Positions 1 to 6,503 of a stretch of 6,503 nucleotides of DNA are shown here, piece by piece. The notes under the pieces are model-generated. The model searched no databases and was not told the origin of the DNA. It worked only from the letters and a program-made list of their open reading frames with translations. The DNA comes from Mageeibacillus sp. UBA1257 (GTDB lineage Bacteria; Bacillota; Clostridia; UBA1212; UBA1257): the NCBI GenBank assembly GCA_002308775.1, contig DBVT01000032.1:4781-11283 (forward strand). Direction: 5' to 3'. The position numbers and the translations under genes are program-made. How positions within the stretch are numbered: the first letter of the stretch is position 1; each line of letters opens with the position of its first letter.

Positions 1-62
1 TTGAGGACATCCTGGAGGCTGACAGGCGAGCCAGGGAATACGTAGGCGCAGGGAGGATCTGA
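1..62 (+). CDS. dxr: 1-deoxy-D-xylulose 5-phosphate reductoisomerase, C-terminal end (partial)
   Basis: Only the last 19 residues are present. Reading from base 3 gives EDILEADRRAREYVGAGRI and then TGA at 60-62. The pattern E-D-I-L-E-A-D-x-x-A-R-x-Y-V matches, from memory of the family, the C-terminal helix of DXR (IspC), the NADPH-dependent enzyme that converts DXP to MEP in isoprenoid synthesis. The position directly before rseP agrees with the common cdsA-dxr-rseP order in Bacillota. The stop codon lies 2 nt before the rseP start, and the rseP ribosome binding site sits inside this coding end, so the two genes are probably translationally coupled. The catalytic and NADPH-binding parts are outside the window. 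The identification rests on a short segment plus context. Confidence 0.8.
   Translation, partial: EDILEADRRAREYVGAGRI
51..56 (+). promoter_or_regulatory. Ribosome binding site for rseP (fixes a TTG start)
   Basis: GGGAGG lies 8 nt before TTG at 65-67, an ideal spacing. This supports TTG as the start. The first in-frame ATG, at codon 10, would cut away half of the first membrane helix that leads into the HEFGH motif and has no comparable site upstream. The site is embedded in the last codons of dxr. Confidence 0.8.
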
Positions 63-64
63 AA

Positions 65-1408
65 TTGAAGGTAGTTCTTTCCATACTCACGATGCTTATT
101 ATGCTCAGCATACTCACGATCGTTCACGAGTTCGGACACTATATCGTGGGAAGGCTTTTCAAAGTCAAGATCCTCGAGTTTTCTGTTTTCATGGGTCCGA
201 AAATTTTTTCTCGCGTAAGTAAAAAGACGGGCATCAAATATTCGCTCAGATGGCTCCCGATAGGCGGTTACTGCGCGTTCGAAGGAGAGGACAGCGTTGA
301 ATCGAAGGATTCGTTCTCCGCAAAACCGTGGTACGTAAGGGCTCTGATACTCGTTGCGGGAGCGTTTATGAACATATTGCTGGCGTGGATTTTTATCGTC
401 ATCATTTTCAGCGTCAGCGGCTATTCGACCACAAAAATAACATCCGTAAAGCAGGACTATATAGCCGGTTTTACGCAGCTTTCCGAGGGCGACAAGATCC
501 TCAGATACGACGGGAAATACCTCTATTCGACTGACGATTACAACCTTTTCCGCGAGTACGACAAGGATTCAACGATGGAACTCACCGTCAAAAAAGCAAC
601 AGGCGGGAAAGTGAAATACATCATCACGAAGGATTATTCAAAGAGCGAAGACGGAAATACCGCTCATATCGTCTTTAACGTGTACGAAAAGGGCGCCAAA
701 GGCGAGGAAAACACTTTTCTCGGTAAAATGACGGGAATGCAGAACAAGGACGTCACGGAGCTCACATACGAGTATCCCGACGGCTCCAAAAGGATCGAAA
801 ATTACGCATACGCGATCGATCCCGATACAGGTTATGCGGTGAACTGTACGCTCGCAAAGACAGAAATAAACAACGGAGAAGTGAAGAGATACGATACCGT
901 TTTACTTTCCAAAGAGGATGCGACAACGAGGATCCTTTCGTTTGACAAGATCGGTTTCTCCTTTGAGGTAAAACAGAAAGGTCAGATCAACGTTTTTCAG
1001 ATGCTCGGAGAGAGCTTTAAATATCTTTTTACACTCGTGAGATCGATCTACTATTCGATCTACTGGCTGATCACGGGCAATGTGGGACTTGACGCTGTGA
1101 TGGGACCTGTGGGACTCACATCAGTCGTCTCGAACGTCGTCACTGCAGACGCCGCATTCTCACAAAAACTGCTCGCATTGATGAACATGGTCGCGCTGAT
1201 AGGAGTCAACCTCGGAGTCTTCAACCTGCTTCCGTTCCCGGCTCTTGACGGCGGAAAACTCTTCCTGATCCTCATCGAGCTCATCAGGGGAGGCAAGAAG
1301 ATCAGCCCCGAAAAGGAAGGGATCATTTCTCTCGTAGGATTTGCGGTGCTCATTGCTCTGGCAGTTGTGATCGCCGGAAAGGACATCATCGCGCTGATCA
1401 AGAGGTAG
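65..1408 (+). CDS. rseP: RIP metalloprotease RseP/RasP (site-2 protease, family M50B)
   Basis: This is an intramembrane zinc protease of 447 residues, expected in the cytoplasmic membrane. In this family it makes the second cut in regulated intramembrane proteolysis, for example of anti-sigma factors and remnant signal peptides. The zinc motif HEFGH is at residues 21-25, at the end of the first membrane helix (about 3-20). The third zinc ligand lies in NLLPFPALDG at 387-396 (D395). The membrane re-entrant beta-loop is around PIGGYCAFEGE (65-75). Other membrane helices are about 92-117, 366-390 and 421-440. A PDZ-like part covers about 124-190, with GDKI at 142-145 in the place of the usual GD-I-NG carboxylate-binding region. 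Residues about 190-300 are a hydrophilic extension that I could not assign; it may be a divergent second PDZ or a family-specific insert. Residues 311-337 form a hydrophobic or amphipathic segment before GPVG (347-350). The gene starts with TTG, 2 nt after dxr. The substrate is unknown because no anti-sigma factor is nearby. Confidence 0.95.
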   Translation: MKVVLSILTMLIMLSILTIVHEFGHYIVGRLFKVKILEFSVFMGPKIFSRVSKKTGIKYSLRWLPIGGYCAFEGEDSVESKDSFSAKPWYVRALILVAGAFMNILLAWIFIVIIFSVSGYSTTKITSVKQDYIAGFTQLSEGDKILRYDGKYLYSTDDYNLFREYDKDSTMELTVKKATGGKVKYIITKDYSKSEDGNTAHIVFNVYEKGAKGEENTFLGKMTGMQNKDVTELTYEYPDGSKRIENYAYAIDPDTGYAVNCTLAKTEINNGEVKRYDTVLLSKEDATTRILSFDKIGFSFEVKQKGQINVFQMLGESFKYLFTLVRSIYYSIYWLITGNVGLDAVMGPVGLTSVVSNVVTADAAFSQKLLALMNMVALIGVNLGVFNLLPFPALDGGKLFLILIELIRGGKKISPEKEGIISLVGFAVLIALAVVIAGKDIIALIKR

Positions 1409-1415
1409 CATAATC

Positions 1416-1420
1416 AGGGA
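1416..1420 (+). promoter_or_regulatory. Ribosome binding site for ispG
   Basis: AGGGA lies 8 nt before the ATG at 1429. It sits in the 20-nt gap between the rseP stop (TAG, 1406-1408) and ispG. It is moderate in strength but well placed, and the resulting N-terminus (MFTRNETRKI) matches the usual family start. Confidence 0.65.
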
Positions 1421-1428
1421 ACAGTGAA

Positions 1429-2517
1429 ATGTTTACAAGAAATGAAACGCGTAAAATAAATATCGGAGGCGTTACGGTCGGCGGAGGAAGCCCGATAGCG
1501 ATCCAGTCGATGACGAATACTTTCACATCTGACGTCGAAGCGACTGTCGCTCAGATAAAAAGGCTGGAAGAGGCGGGCTGCGATATCGTAAGGGTCGCGG
1601 TGCCGGATGAAGACGCCGCTCTCGCTATTCCGAAGATCAAAAAGGAGATCTCGATCCCGCTCGTCGCCGACATACATTTTGATTACAAACTTGCCCTTCT
1701 CGCGATCGAGGGAGGCGTTGACAAGGTGCGCATAAATCCGGGCAATATCGGTTCCGCAAAACGCACAAAAGAGGTCGTTTCTGCCGCGAGATCTCGTAAG
1801 ATACCCGTCAGAATAGGCATAAACGGCGGTTCTCTCGAAAAATCGCTGTATGAAAAATACGGCGGCACGACGCCCGAAGCGATGGTCGAAAGCGCCATGG
1901 GGCACGTAAAAATACTCGAGGATCTCGGATTTGAAGACATCGTTATTTCACTTAAATCTACGGATCTTCAGACCACCTTGAAAGCCTGCGAGCTTATGGC
2001 TGAAAAGAGAAATTATCCGCTTCACATCGGTCTTACCGAATCAGGAACGATGAAGCGAGGCGTCATAAAATCTGCAGTTTTACTCGGAGCGGTGCTCTCA
2101 AGAGGCATCGGAGACACAGTAAGAGTTTCTCTCACCGGAGATCCCGTAAATGAGATAAATGCCGCGAGATCGATACTTTCATCACTCGATCTTTGCGACA
2201 GAAAGAAACTGAATTTCATTTCGTGCCCGACATGCGGACGTACGAAATACGATATGGAAAATATCGCCGTCAAAGTCGAAGACGCTCTCGAGAAAATGGA
2301 GGAGAACGGAGAGATAGACAGGAAGATAACTGTCGCTGTTATGGGTTGCGCAGTCAACGGTCCCGGTGAGGCGAAGGACGCTGATATCGGTCTGGCAGGC
2401 GGTGACGGCAAAGCGCTTTTGTTTGTGAAGGGCAAGACGTGCGGCATTTTATCAGGAGACGACATCGCCGGACAGTTCATCGAAGCTGTCAGGAGGTTTT
2501 TGCGAAACGATGAGTGA
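1429..2517 (+). CDS. ispG: 4-hydroxy-3-methylbut-2-en-1-yl diphosphate synthase (HMBPP synthase, GcpE)
   Basis: IspG converts the cyclic diphosphate MEcPP to HMBPP, the penultimate step of the MEP isoprenoid pathway, using a [4Fe-4S] cluster and a flavodoxin or ferredoxin electron donor in the cytosol. The protein has 362 residues, which fits the compact two-domain bacterial form without the extra middle domain of plant enzymes. The N-terminal TIM barrel shows PIAIQSMTNT (22-31), DIVRVAVPD (52-60), VADIHFDYKLA (79-89) and KVRINPGNIG (99-108). The C-terminal cluster domain supplies three cysteines, C266 and C269 in SCPTCGR and C307 in MGCAVNGPGE. E314, the fourth iron ligand in structurally known IspG, follows seven residues after C307. 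All expected residues are present. The gene lies 20 nt after rseP, and its last 8 nt overlap the start of polC. Together with dxr upstream it places two MEP-pathway steps in one operon. Confidence 0.97.
   Translation: MFTRNETRKINIGGVTVGGGSPIAIQSMTNTFTSDVEATVAQIKRLEEAGCDIVRVAVPDEDAALAIPKIKKEISIPLVADIHFDYKLALLAIEGGVDKVRINPGNIGSAKRTKEVVSAARSRKIPVRIGINGGSLEKSLYEKYGGTTPEAMVESAMGHVKILEDLGFEDIVISLKSTDLQTTLKACELMAEKRNYPLHIGLTESGTMKRGVIKSAVLLGAVLSRGIGDTVRVSLTGDPVNEINAARSILSSLDLCDRKKLNFISCPTCGRTKYDMENIAVKVEDALEKMEENGEIDRKITVAVMGCAVNGPGEAKDADIGLAGGDGKALLFVKGKTCGILSGDDIAGQFIEAVRRFLRNDE
2491..2496 (+). promoter_or_regulatory. Ribosome binding site for polC, at unusually long spacing
   Basis: AGGAGG, a perfect anti-16S match inside the ispG coding end, lies 13 nt before the ATG at 2510, longer than the usual 5-9 nt. 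A TTG at 2500-2502 sits closer but is out of frame with polC, and no other in-frame start is nearer. The long spacing combined with the start-stop overlap suggests that polC translation depends partly on ribosomes finishing ispG (inference). Confidence 0.6.
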
Positions 2518-5500
2518 TTTTATTTTAAAAATAAAGCTCGTAAAACATAATAAAGAAGACAATTCCATCACCTTCGTGTGCGAGTCAGATACGCTTCCTT
2601 CGAAGGAAGATCTTGAAGCGGAAAAAGCGAAATACATAAGTAGATTTCCCAGATCTTCCGTATCTTTTGATTACAGATGCAGAGCCGATTTTGAATCTCT
2701 CGCGCATGCAGACGCCAAGGCACTTTTCCGCAGATTATTATCCCTTTCGATGCCTGACAATCTCCTCGTCGCAGGGCTCGTAACAAAGAGCGACGTGACG
2801 TACAGAGACGGTATTTTTACGGTGTCATGCCAGGACGGCGCTTGCGAGATATTGAAGGAATCAAAATCGGATATTCACGTGAAGTCTTTTGCAAAGACAG
2901 CGTTTGGAAAAGACGTTGAGATCGAAATAAACGGTAAAAATTTGGCAGAAAAGGCTCAAAATGACGATTTTTCCACCGAGATCGTGCTGACGGAAGAGCA
3001 GATCAGAAAAATGAAAGGCACTAAAAAAACTTCCAAAACTGACGAACCGGAAGGACATTCAGACGGTGATTTCAAGGAAAAATACAACGAACGAAAGAAA
3101 TATATGAACGCCAGAAAGCCTCTTACTCCTCCTGCGGGGAAAGAGCCCGAAAAGGATTCCGATGGAAATATTATTTTCAAAGGCAGAGCTTTTGACGCAT
3201 CTTACAACGATTACGATTCTCTGGAGAGATGCTGCGACCAGCGCATGCAGGCGGCTTATTACGGCAGGATATTTATGACCGAAATAAAGCATGTAAAGAG
3301 CGAAAAGGGAGAATTCATCATCGTCTCATTGGGCGTCACGAATGACAAGGATTCCGTATCCGTTCAGTTCTTTATCGATGCGGCAGATGAGAAATATACG
3401 AAGGAAAAACTCAAAGAAGGAGATTATATCAAAGTCCAGGGCGGCGTCGCGGAAAATATGTACGGCCAGGACCGATATTACTATATCAAACCTCAAAATA
3501 TCGTATTGATGCCAACGCCTCCGCAGAGAATGGACGATGCTCCCGTTAAGAGAGTTGAACTTCATCTGCACACCCATATGAGCGCTCAGGACGCTTTGAC
3601 GGTCCCTAACAAACTCGTTGAAAAAGCTGTTATGTGGGACGTTCCCGCTCTTGCGATAACAGATCACGGAAATGTACAGGCGTTCCCCGAAGTTCGAAAA
3701 GCGCTGGATGACATCAATAAGAGCCGCAAAAAAAACGGCAAAGAGCCTTCAAAACTCAAAATAATCTACGGCATGGAGGCATATATCACAAATGATACGC
3801 CCGAGGTCGCGAGATCCCGGGAGAAGAGAAAACATGTGTCCTATCACTGCATTTTACTCGTTAAAAACCTCGTGGGACTCAAAAATCTCTACAAGCTCGT
3901 GTCGAAATCGAACCTTGAATATTTTTATAAGCATCCGAATATTCCGAAATTCGAACTCGATCAGTTCAGGGAAGGAATAATCGTAGGTTCGGCGTGCTCG
4001 GAAGGAGAGCTCTACAGAGCGCTCACGGAAGGGAAGTCAGAGGAGGAGATCATCGAGATCGCGAAATATTACGACTACCTCGAGATCCAGCCGCTCGGAA
4101 ACAACGCATACCTCGAGGGATCCGGCTTCTCAAAAAAGGATATAATAGATTTTAACAAAAAGATCGTTGAGATCGCCGACAAACTCGGCAAGATGACTGT
4201 CGCGACTTGTGACGTCCACTTTTTAAACCCTGAGGATGCGATCTTCCGCTCCGTTATGCAGGGAGGACTTGATTATGACGAATATGACAGGCAGCCTCCT
4301 CTTTTCTACAGGACGACTGAGGAGATGCTCGGCGAGTTCGAATATCTTGGCGACCGCGCATACGAGATAGTCGTTGAGAACACGAGGATCGTCGCCGATA
4401 TGGTGGAGGACATTTTACCTATTCCGGCAGAAAAATTCCCGCCCAAGATCGAAGGCTCAGACGAAGAGCTTAAAACGAGCTGTTATGAAAAAGCGCACAG
4501 GCTTTACGGCGATCCGCTTCCGAAAATAATCGAAGACAGGCTCGCCAGCGAACTCGAAATGATATTCCCGAAGGGATATTCCGTAATGTATATCGCAGCG
4601 AGAAAACTCGTCCTGCATTCCGCTGAATTCGGCTACCAGGTCGGTTCCAGAGGTTCTGTCGGATCGTCTCTCGTCGCATTTATGTCTGACATCACCGAGG
4701 TCAACGCACTGCCTGCGCATTACAGATGTCCCGATTGCAAATACAGCGAATTTCCGGAAGGCAACTACGACTGCGGCTACGATCTGCCGGATAAGATCTG
4801 CCCGAAATGCGGTCAGAAACTTAAAAAAGAAGGTTTTAACATTCCTTTTGAAACATTCCTGGGATTCAAGGACAAATCGAAAACGCCTGATATCGACCTC
4901 AACTTTGCTGCTGTCGATCAGGCCAGAGCGCACAAATATACAGAAGTTCTCTTCGGAAAAGAATTTGTCTACCGCGCAGGAACCGTTTCCACGATCAAAG
5001 AAAAAACGGCTCTCGGATTTGTCAAGCATTATCTTGAGTCGATCGGCAAATCGCCAAATTCCGTGCCTTCGATCGAACGCCAGCGACTGGCTCTCGGTTT
5101 TACCGGCGTAAAACGTACGACAGGTCAGCATCCGGGCGGTATCATGGTCATTCCGAGGGACAAGGAAATATACGATTTCACGCCTATACAGCACCCGGCG
5201 GAGAAGGTTTCATCTGACACGATAACGACACAGTTCGATTACCATTACCTTCATGAAAATATTTTAAAACTCGATATACTCGGCCACGACGGTCCTGAAA
5301 TGATCAAAATGCTGGAGGATTTTTCGGGCATCAAATCTGAAACCGTTCCGATAGACGATCCGAAAATGCTCTCGCTCTTCTCAAGTTCTGATGCCCTCGG
5401 ACTCGATCCTTCAAAGGAAAAGATCAAAATTGATTACGGTACGATAGGAGTGCCTGAATTCGGAACGAATTTTACGATGAAGATGCTGGCTGACACTAAG

Positions 5501-6430
5501 CCAAAATCGATATCGGAGCTCGTCAGGATTTCCGGTCTTTCTCACGGAACAGACGTTTGGAACGGAAACGCGCAGAAACTTATCAGGGAAGGCACATGTA
5601 CACTTTCGGAAGCTATCTGCTGCCGTGACGATATAATGACTTATCTGATCTCGAAGGGTCTTTCATCTCCCGATTCTTTCGCGGTCATGGAATCCGTAAG
5701 AAAAGGAAAAGGCTTGACTCCCGACTGGGAGAAGAATATGAAGGAGCACAACGTTCCGGACTGGTACATCCGGTCTTGTAAAAAGATACAGTACATGTTC
5801 CCGAAGGCGCACGCTGTCGCGTATGTCATGCTCTCTTTGAGAGTCGCCTGGTTCAAGCTTTACGTGCCTTTGGCGTATTATTCGGCGTTTTTTACGCTTA
5901 AGATAAACGATTTTGACGCCGCAAATATGATCCACGGATCGTCTCCCGCATTTTCCGCGTACAATAAGCTGATCGGTGATCAGGGGCAGAAAAATGAATT
6001 GGAAGAGGAAGAGAGGGAGCTTGACGAGGCAAAAACAGGAGACGACGAGCTGAGTGACGAGCCCGCCGAAGAGACGAGCGAACAGACTGAAAAGAACAGG
6101 CTCACCGTTTACAGATCCGTCCTCGAGATGTACCAGAGAAACATCAAATTCCTGCCGATAGATCTCTACAAATCAGAAGGCGTAAAATTCATCCCGGAAG
6201 AGGACGGTATCAGACCTCCTTTTGCCAGCATCCCGGGCGTCGGAGCATCAGCTGCTCTTGCTATCGTTGAAGCGAGAAACACAGGCGGCGATTTCATCTC
6301 CATAGACGATCTTAAAACGAGAGCCAAGATCTCCAAATCCGTCATCGAAAGCCTCGCGTCTGAAGGCTGCCTCGAAGGCCTTCCGGAGAGTAATAAGCTG
6401 TCCCTGTTCGACATTATGGCGACAGATTGA
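2510..6430 (+). CDS. polC: DNA polymerase III alpha subunit, PolC type, lacking the inserted 3'-5' exonuclease domain
   Basis: This is the main replicative DNA polymerase of low-GC Gram-positive bacteria, acting at the fork with the beta clamp. It has 1306 residues, against about 1430-1440 in Bacillus. In order: N-terminal domain about 1-200; OB fold about 250-335; PHP domain about 347-575; polymerase core about 600-1150; acidic linker 1155-1196; helix-hairpin-helix IPGVGASAAL (1241-1250). Candidate PHP ligands are H352, H354, D361, H386, E423, H446, C496, D568 and H570. The core shows SRGSVGSS (713-720), a likely zinc knuckle C740/C743/C764/C767, the catalytic aspartates D794 and D796 in PDIDLNF, D922 in LKLDILGHD, GVKRTTGQHPGG (866-877), GLSHGTDVW (1009-1017) and MFPKAHA (1096-1102). 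The C-terminal KLSLF (1296-1300) is the likely clamp-binding motif. The DEDDh exonuclease normally inserted in PHP is missing: E423 and H446 are 22 residues apart, and no D-x-E-T-T-G or H-N-A-x-F-D motif exists. The reading frame is otherwise intact. Confidence 0.97.
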   Translation: MSDFILKIKLVKHNKEDNSITFVCESDTLPSKEDLEAEKAKYISRFPRSSVSFDYRCRADFESLAHADAKALFRRLLSLSMPDNLLVAGLVTKSDVTYRDGIFTVSCQDGACEILKESKSDIHVKSFAKTAFGKDVEIEINGKNLAEKAQNDDFSTEIVLTEEQIRKMKGTKKTSKTDEPEGHSDGDFKEKYNERKKYMNARKPLTPPAGKEPEKDSDGNIIFKGRAFDASYNDYDSLERCCDQRMQAAYYGRIFMTEIKHVKSEKGEFIIVSLGVTNDKDSVSVQFFIDAADEKYTKEKLKEGDYIKVQGGVAENMYGQDRYYYIKPQNIVLMPTPPQRMDDAPVKRVELHLHTHMSAQDALTVPNKLVEKAVMWDVPALAITDHGNVQAFPEVRKALDDINKSRKKNGKEPSKLKIIYGMEAYITNDTPEVARSREKRKHVSYHCILLVKNLVGLKNLYKLVSKSNLEYFYKHPNIPKFELDQFREGIIVGSACSEGELYRALTEGKSEEEIIEIAKYYDYLEIQPLGNNAYLEGSGFSKKDIIDFNKKIVEIADKLGKMTVATCDVHFLNPEDAIFRSVMQGGLDYDEYDRQPPLFYRTTEEMLGEFEYLGDRAYEIVVENTRIVADMVEDILPIPAEKFPPKIEGSDEELKTSCYEKAHRLYGDPLPKIIEDRLASELEMIFPKGYSVMYIAARKLVLHSAEFGYQVGSRGSVGSSLVAFMSDITEVNALPAHYRCPDCKYSEFPEGNYDCGYDLPDKICPKCGQKLKKEGFNIPFETFLGFKDKSKTPDIDLNFAAVDQARAHKYTEVLFGKEFVYRAGTVSTIKEKTALGFVKHYLESIGKSPNSVPSIERQRLALGFTGVKRTTGQHPGGIMVIPRDKEIYDFTPIQHPAEKVSSDTITTQFDYHYLHENILKLDILGHDGPEMIKMLEDFSGIKSETVPIDDPKMLSLFSSSDALGLDPSKEKIKIDYGTIGVPEFGTNFTMKMLADTKPKSISELVRISGLSHGTDVWNGNAQKLIREGTCTLSEAICCRDDIMTYLISKGLSSPDSFAVMESVRKGKGLTPDWEKNMKEHNVPDWYIRSCKKIQYMFPKAHAVAYVMLSLRVAWFKLYVPLAYYSAFFTLKINDFDAANMIHGSSPAFSAYNKLIGDQGQKNELEEEERELDEAKTGDDELSDEPAEETSEQTEKNRLTVYRSVLEMYQRNIKFLPIDLYKSEGVKFIPEEDGIRPPFASIPGVGASAALAIVEARNTGGDFISIDDLKTRAKISKSVIESLASEGCLEGLPESNKLSLFDIMATD

Positions 6431-6452
6431 GTTGTATAACAAAACAGTATTA

Positions 6453-6488
6453 AAAAACTCCCGGACTGTCATCAGACCGGGAGTTTTT
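6453..6488 (+). terminator. Rho-independent terminator after polC
   Basis: AAAAACTCCCGG (6453-6464) pairs perfectly over 12 bp with CCGGGAGTTTTT (6477-6488). An A-A mismatch and three more pairs (CTG/CAG) close on a TCAT loop at 6469-6472. The T-run 6484-6488 continues into AATTT. It begins 22 nt after the polC stop. The matching A-run on the 5' side means it could also stop transcripts arriving from the right on the minus strand. It marks the probable end of the dxr-rseP-ispG-polC transcript. Confidence 0.93.
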
Positions 6489-6503
6489 AATTTGCACTTA
6501 TTC

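Noticed and set aside
1089..1125. TTGACG-like -35 element inside rseP
   Set aside because: No acceptable -10 hexamer lies 16-18 nt downstream, and the position is within conserved coding sequence.
1060..1401. A 113-codon open frame on the minus strand over the 3' end of rseP
   Set aside because: It is antisense to the conserved NLLPFPALDG region and final helices of RseP, and its composition is that of a shadow frame.
1414..1905. A 163-codon open frame on the minus strand over ispG
   Set aside because: It is in codon register with ispG and antisense to its conserved TIM barrel. The product is not recognisable and is rich in residues typical of antisense reading.
2022..2480. A 152-codon open frame on the minus strand over the end of ispG
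   Set aside because: It overlaps the cluster-binding domain of ispG, its product is low-complexity (rich in Ser, Phe and Pro) and matches no family I know.
3776..3847. Possible frameshift or pseudogene at the missing exonuclease
   Set aside because: The frame is open from 2510 to 6430 and conserved PHP and polymerase motifs lie in one frame on both sides. The short linker is typical of natural PHP domains, so a clean in-frame absence fits better than decay.
4457..5194. A 245-codon open frame on the minus strand inside polC
   Set aside because: It is exactly in register with the polC codons on the opposite strand, so it stays open simply because polC rarely uses TTA, CTA or TCA there. The protein resembles no family, and polC is conserved throughout this stretch.
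6432..6442. Small palindrome TTGT-ATA-ACAA just after the polC stop
   Set aside because: Only 4 bp per arm in an AT-rich spacer. It is too short to support an operator or hairpin, and the terminator 10 nt downstream explains the region.

Overview
The window is a dense, single-strand piece of bacterial chromosome. Four genes all read rightward with almost no space between them: the 3' end of dxr (1-62), rseP (65-1408), ispG (1429-2517) and polC (2510-6430). A strong intrinsic terminator follows (6453-6488). The presence of PolC, the run dxr-rseP-ispG-polC, purine-rich Shine-Dalgarno sites, a TTG start and a base composition just under half G+C by eye all point to Bacillota, most likely class Clostridia. 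In Bacillus, from memory, proS rather than ispG lies between the protease gene and polC. A finer placement is not possible from this sequence alone.

Layout. Bases 1-62 encode the last 19 residues of 1-deoxy-D-xylulose 5-phosphate reductoisomerase. RseP, a site-2 intramembrane metalloprotease, starts 2 nt later from TTG. IspG, the [4Fe-4S] enzyme that makes HMBPP, follows after 20 nt. PolC, the replicative DNA polymerase III alpha subunit, starts inside the end of ispG with an 8-nt overlap. No internal promoter is evident, and the terminator directly after polC suggests that polC is the last gene of the operon. Two genes (dxr, ispG) belong to the MEP isoprenoid pathway, one acts in membrane proteolysis and one in replication. 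They are probably linked by co-transcription for growth rather than by a shared mechanism.

The notable point is PolC. The protein has 1306 residues against about 1430-1440 in Bacillus. Family PolC carries a DEDDh proofreading exonuclease of about 190 residues inserted within the PHP domain. Here that insert is absent: PHP ligand E423 is joined to PHP ligand H446 by only 22 residues, and no exonuclease motif occurs anywhere in the protein or window. The PHP domain keeps all nine candidate metal ligands, so it could conceivably act as the proofreader, or a separate DnaQ-like protein may do so. PolC also has an unusual acidic linker near its C-terminus and a slightly altered clamp-binding motif. 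RseP carries a long, poorly recognisable extracytoplasmic segment. I saw no mobile elements, CRISPR arrays, tRNA or rRNA genes, and no gene-free stretch longer than about 75 nt.
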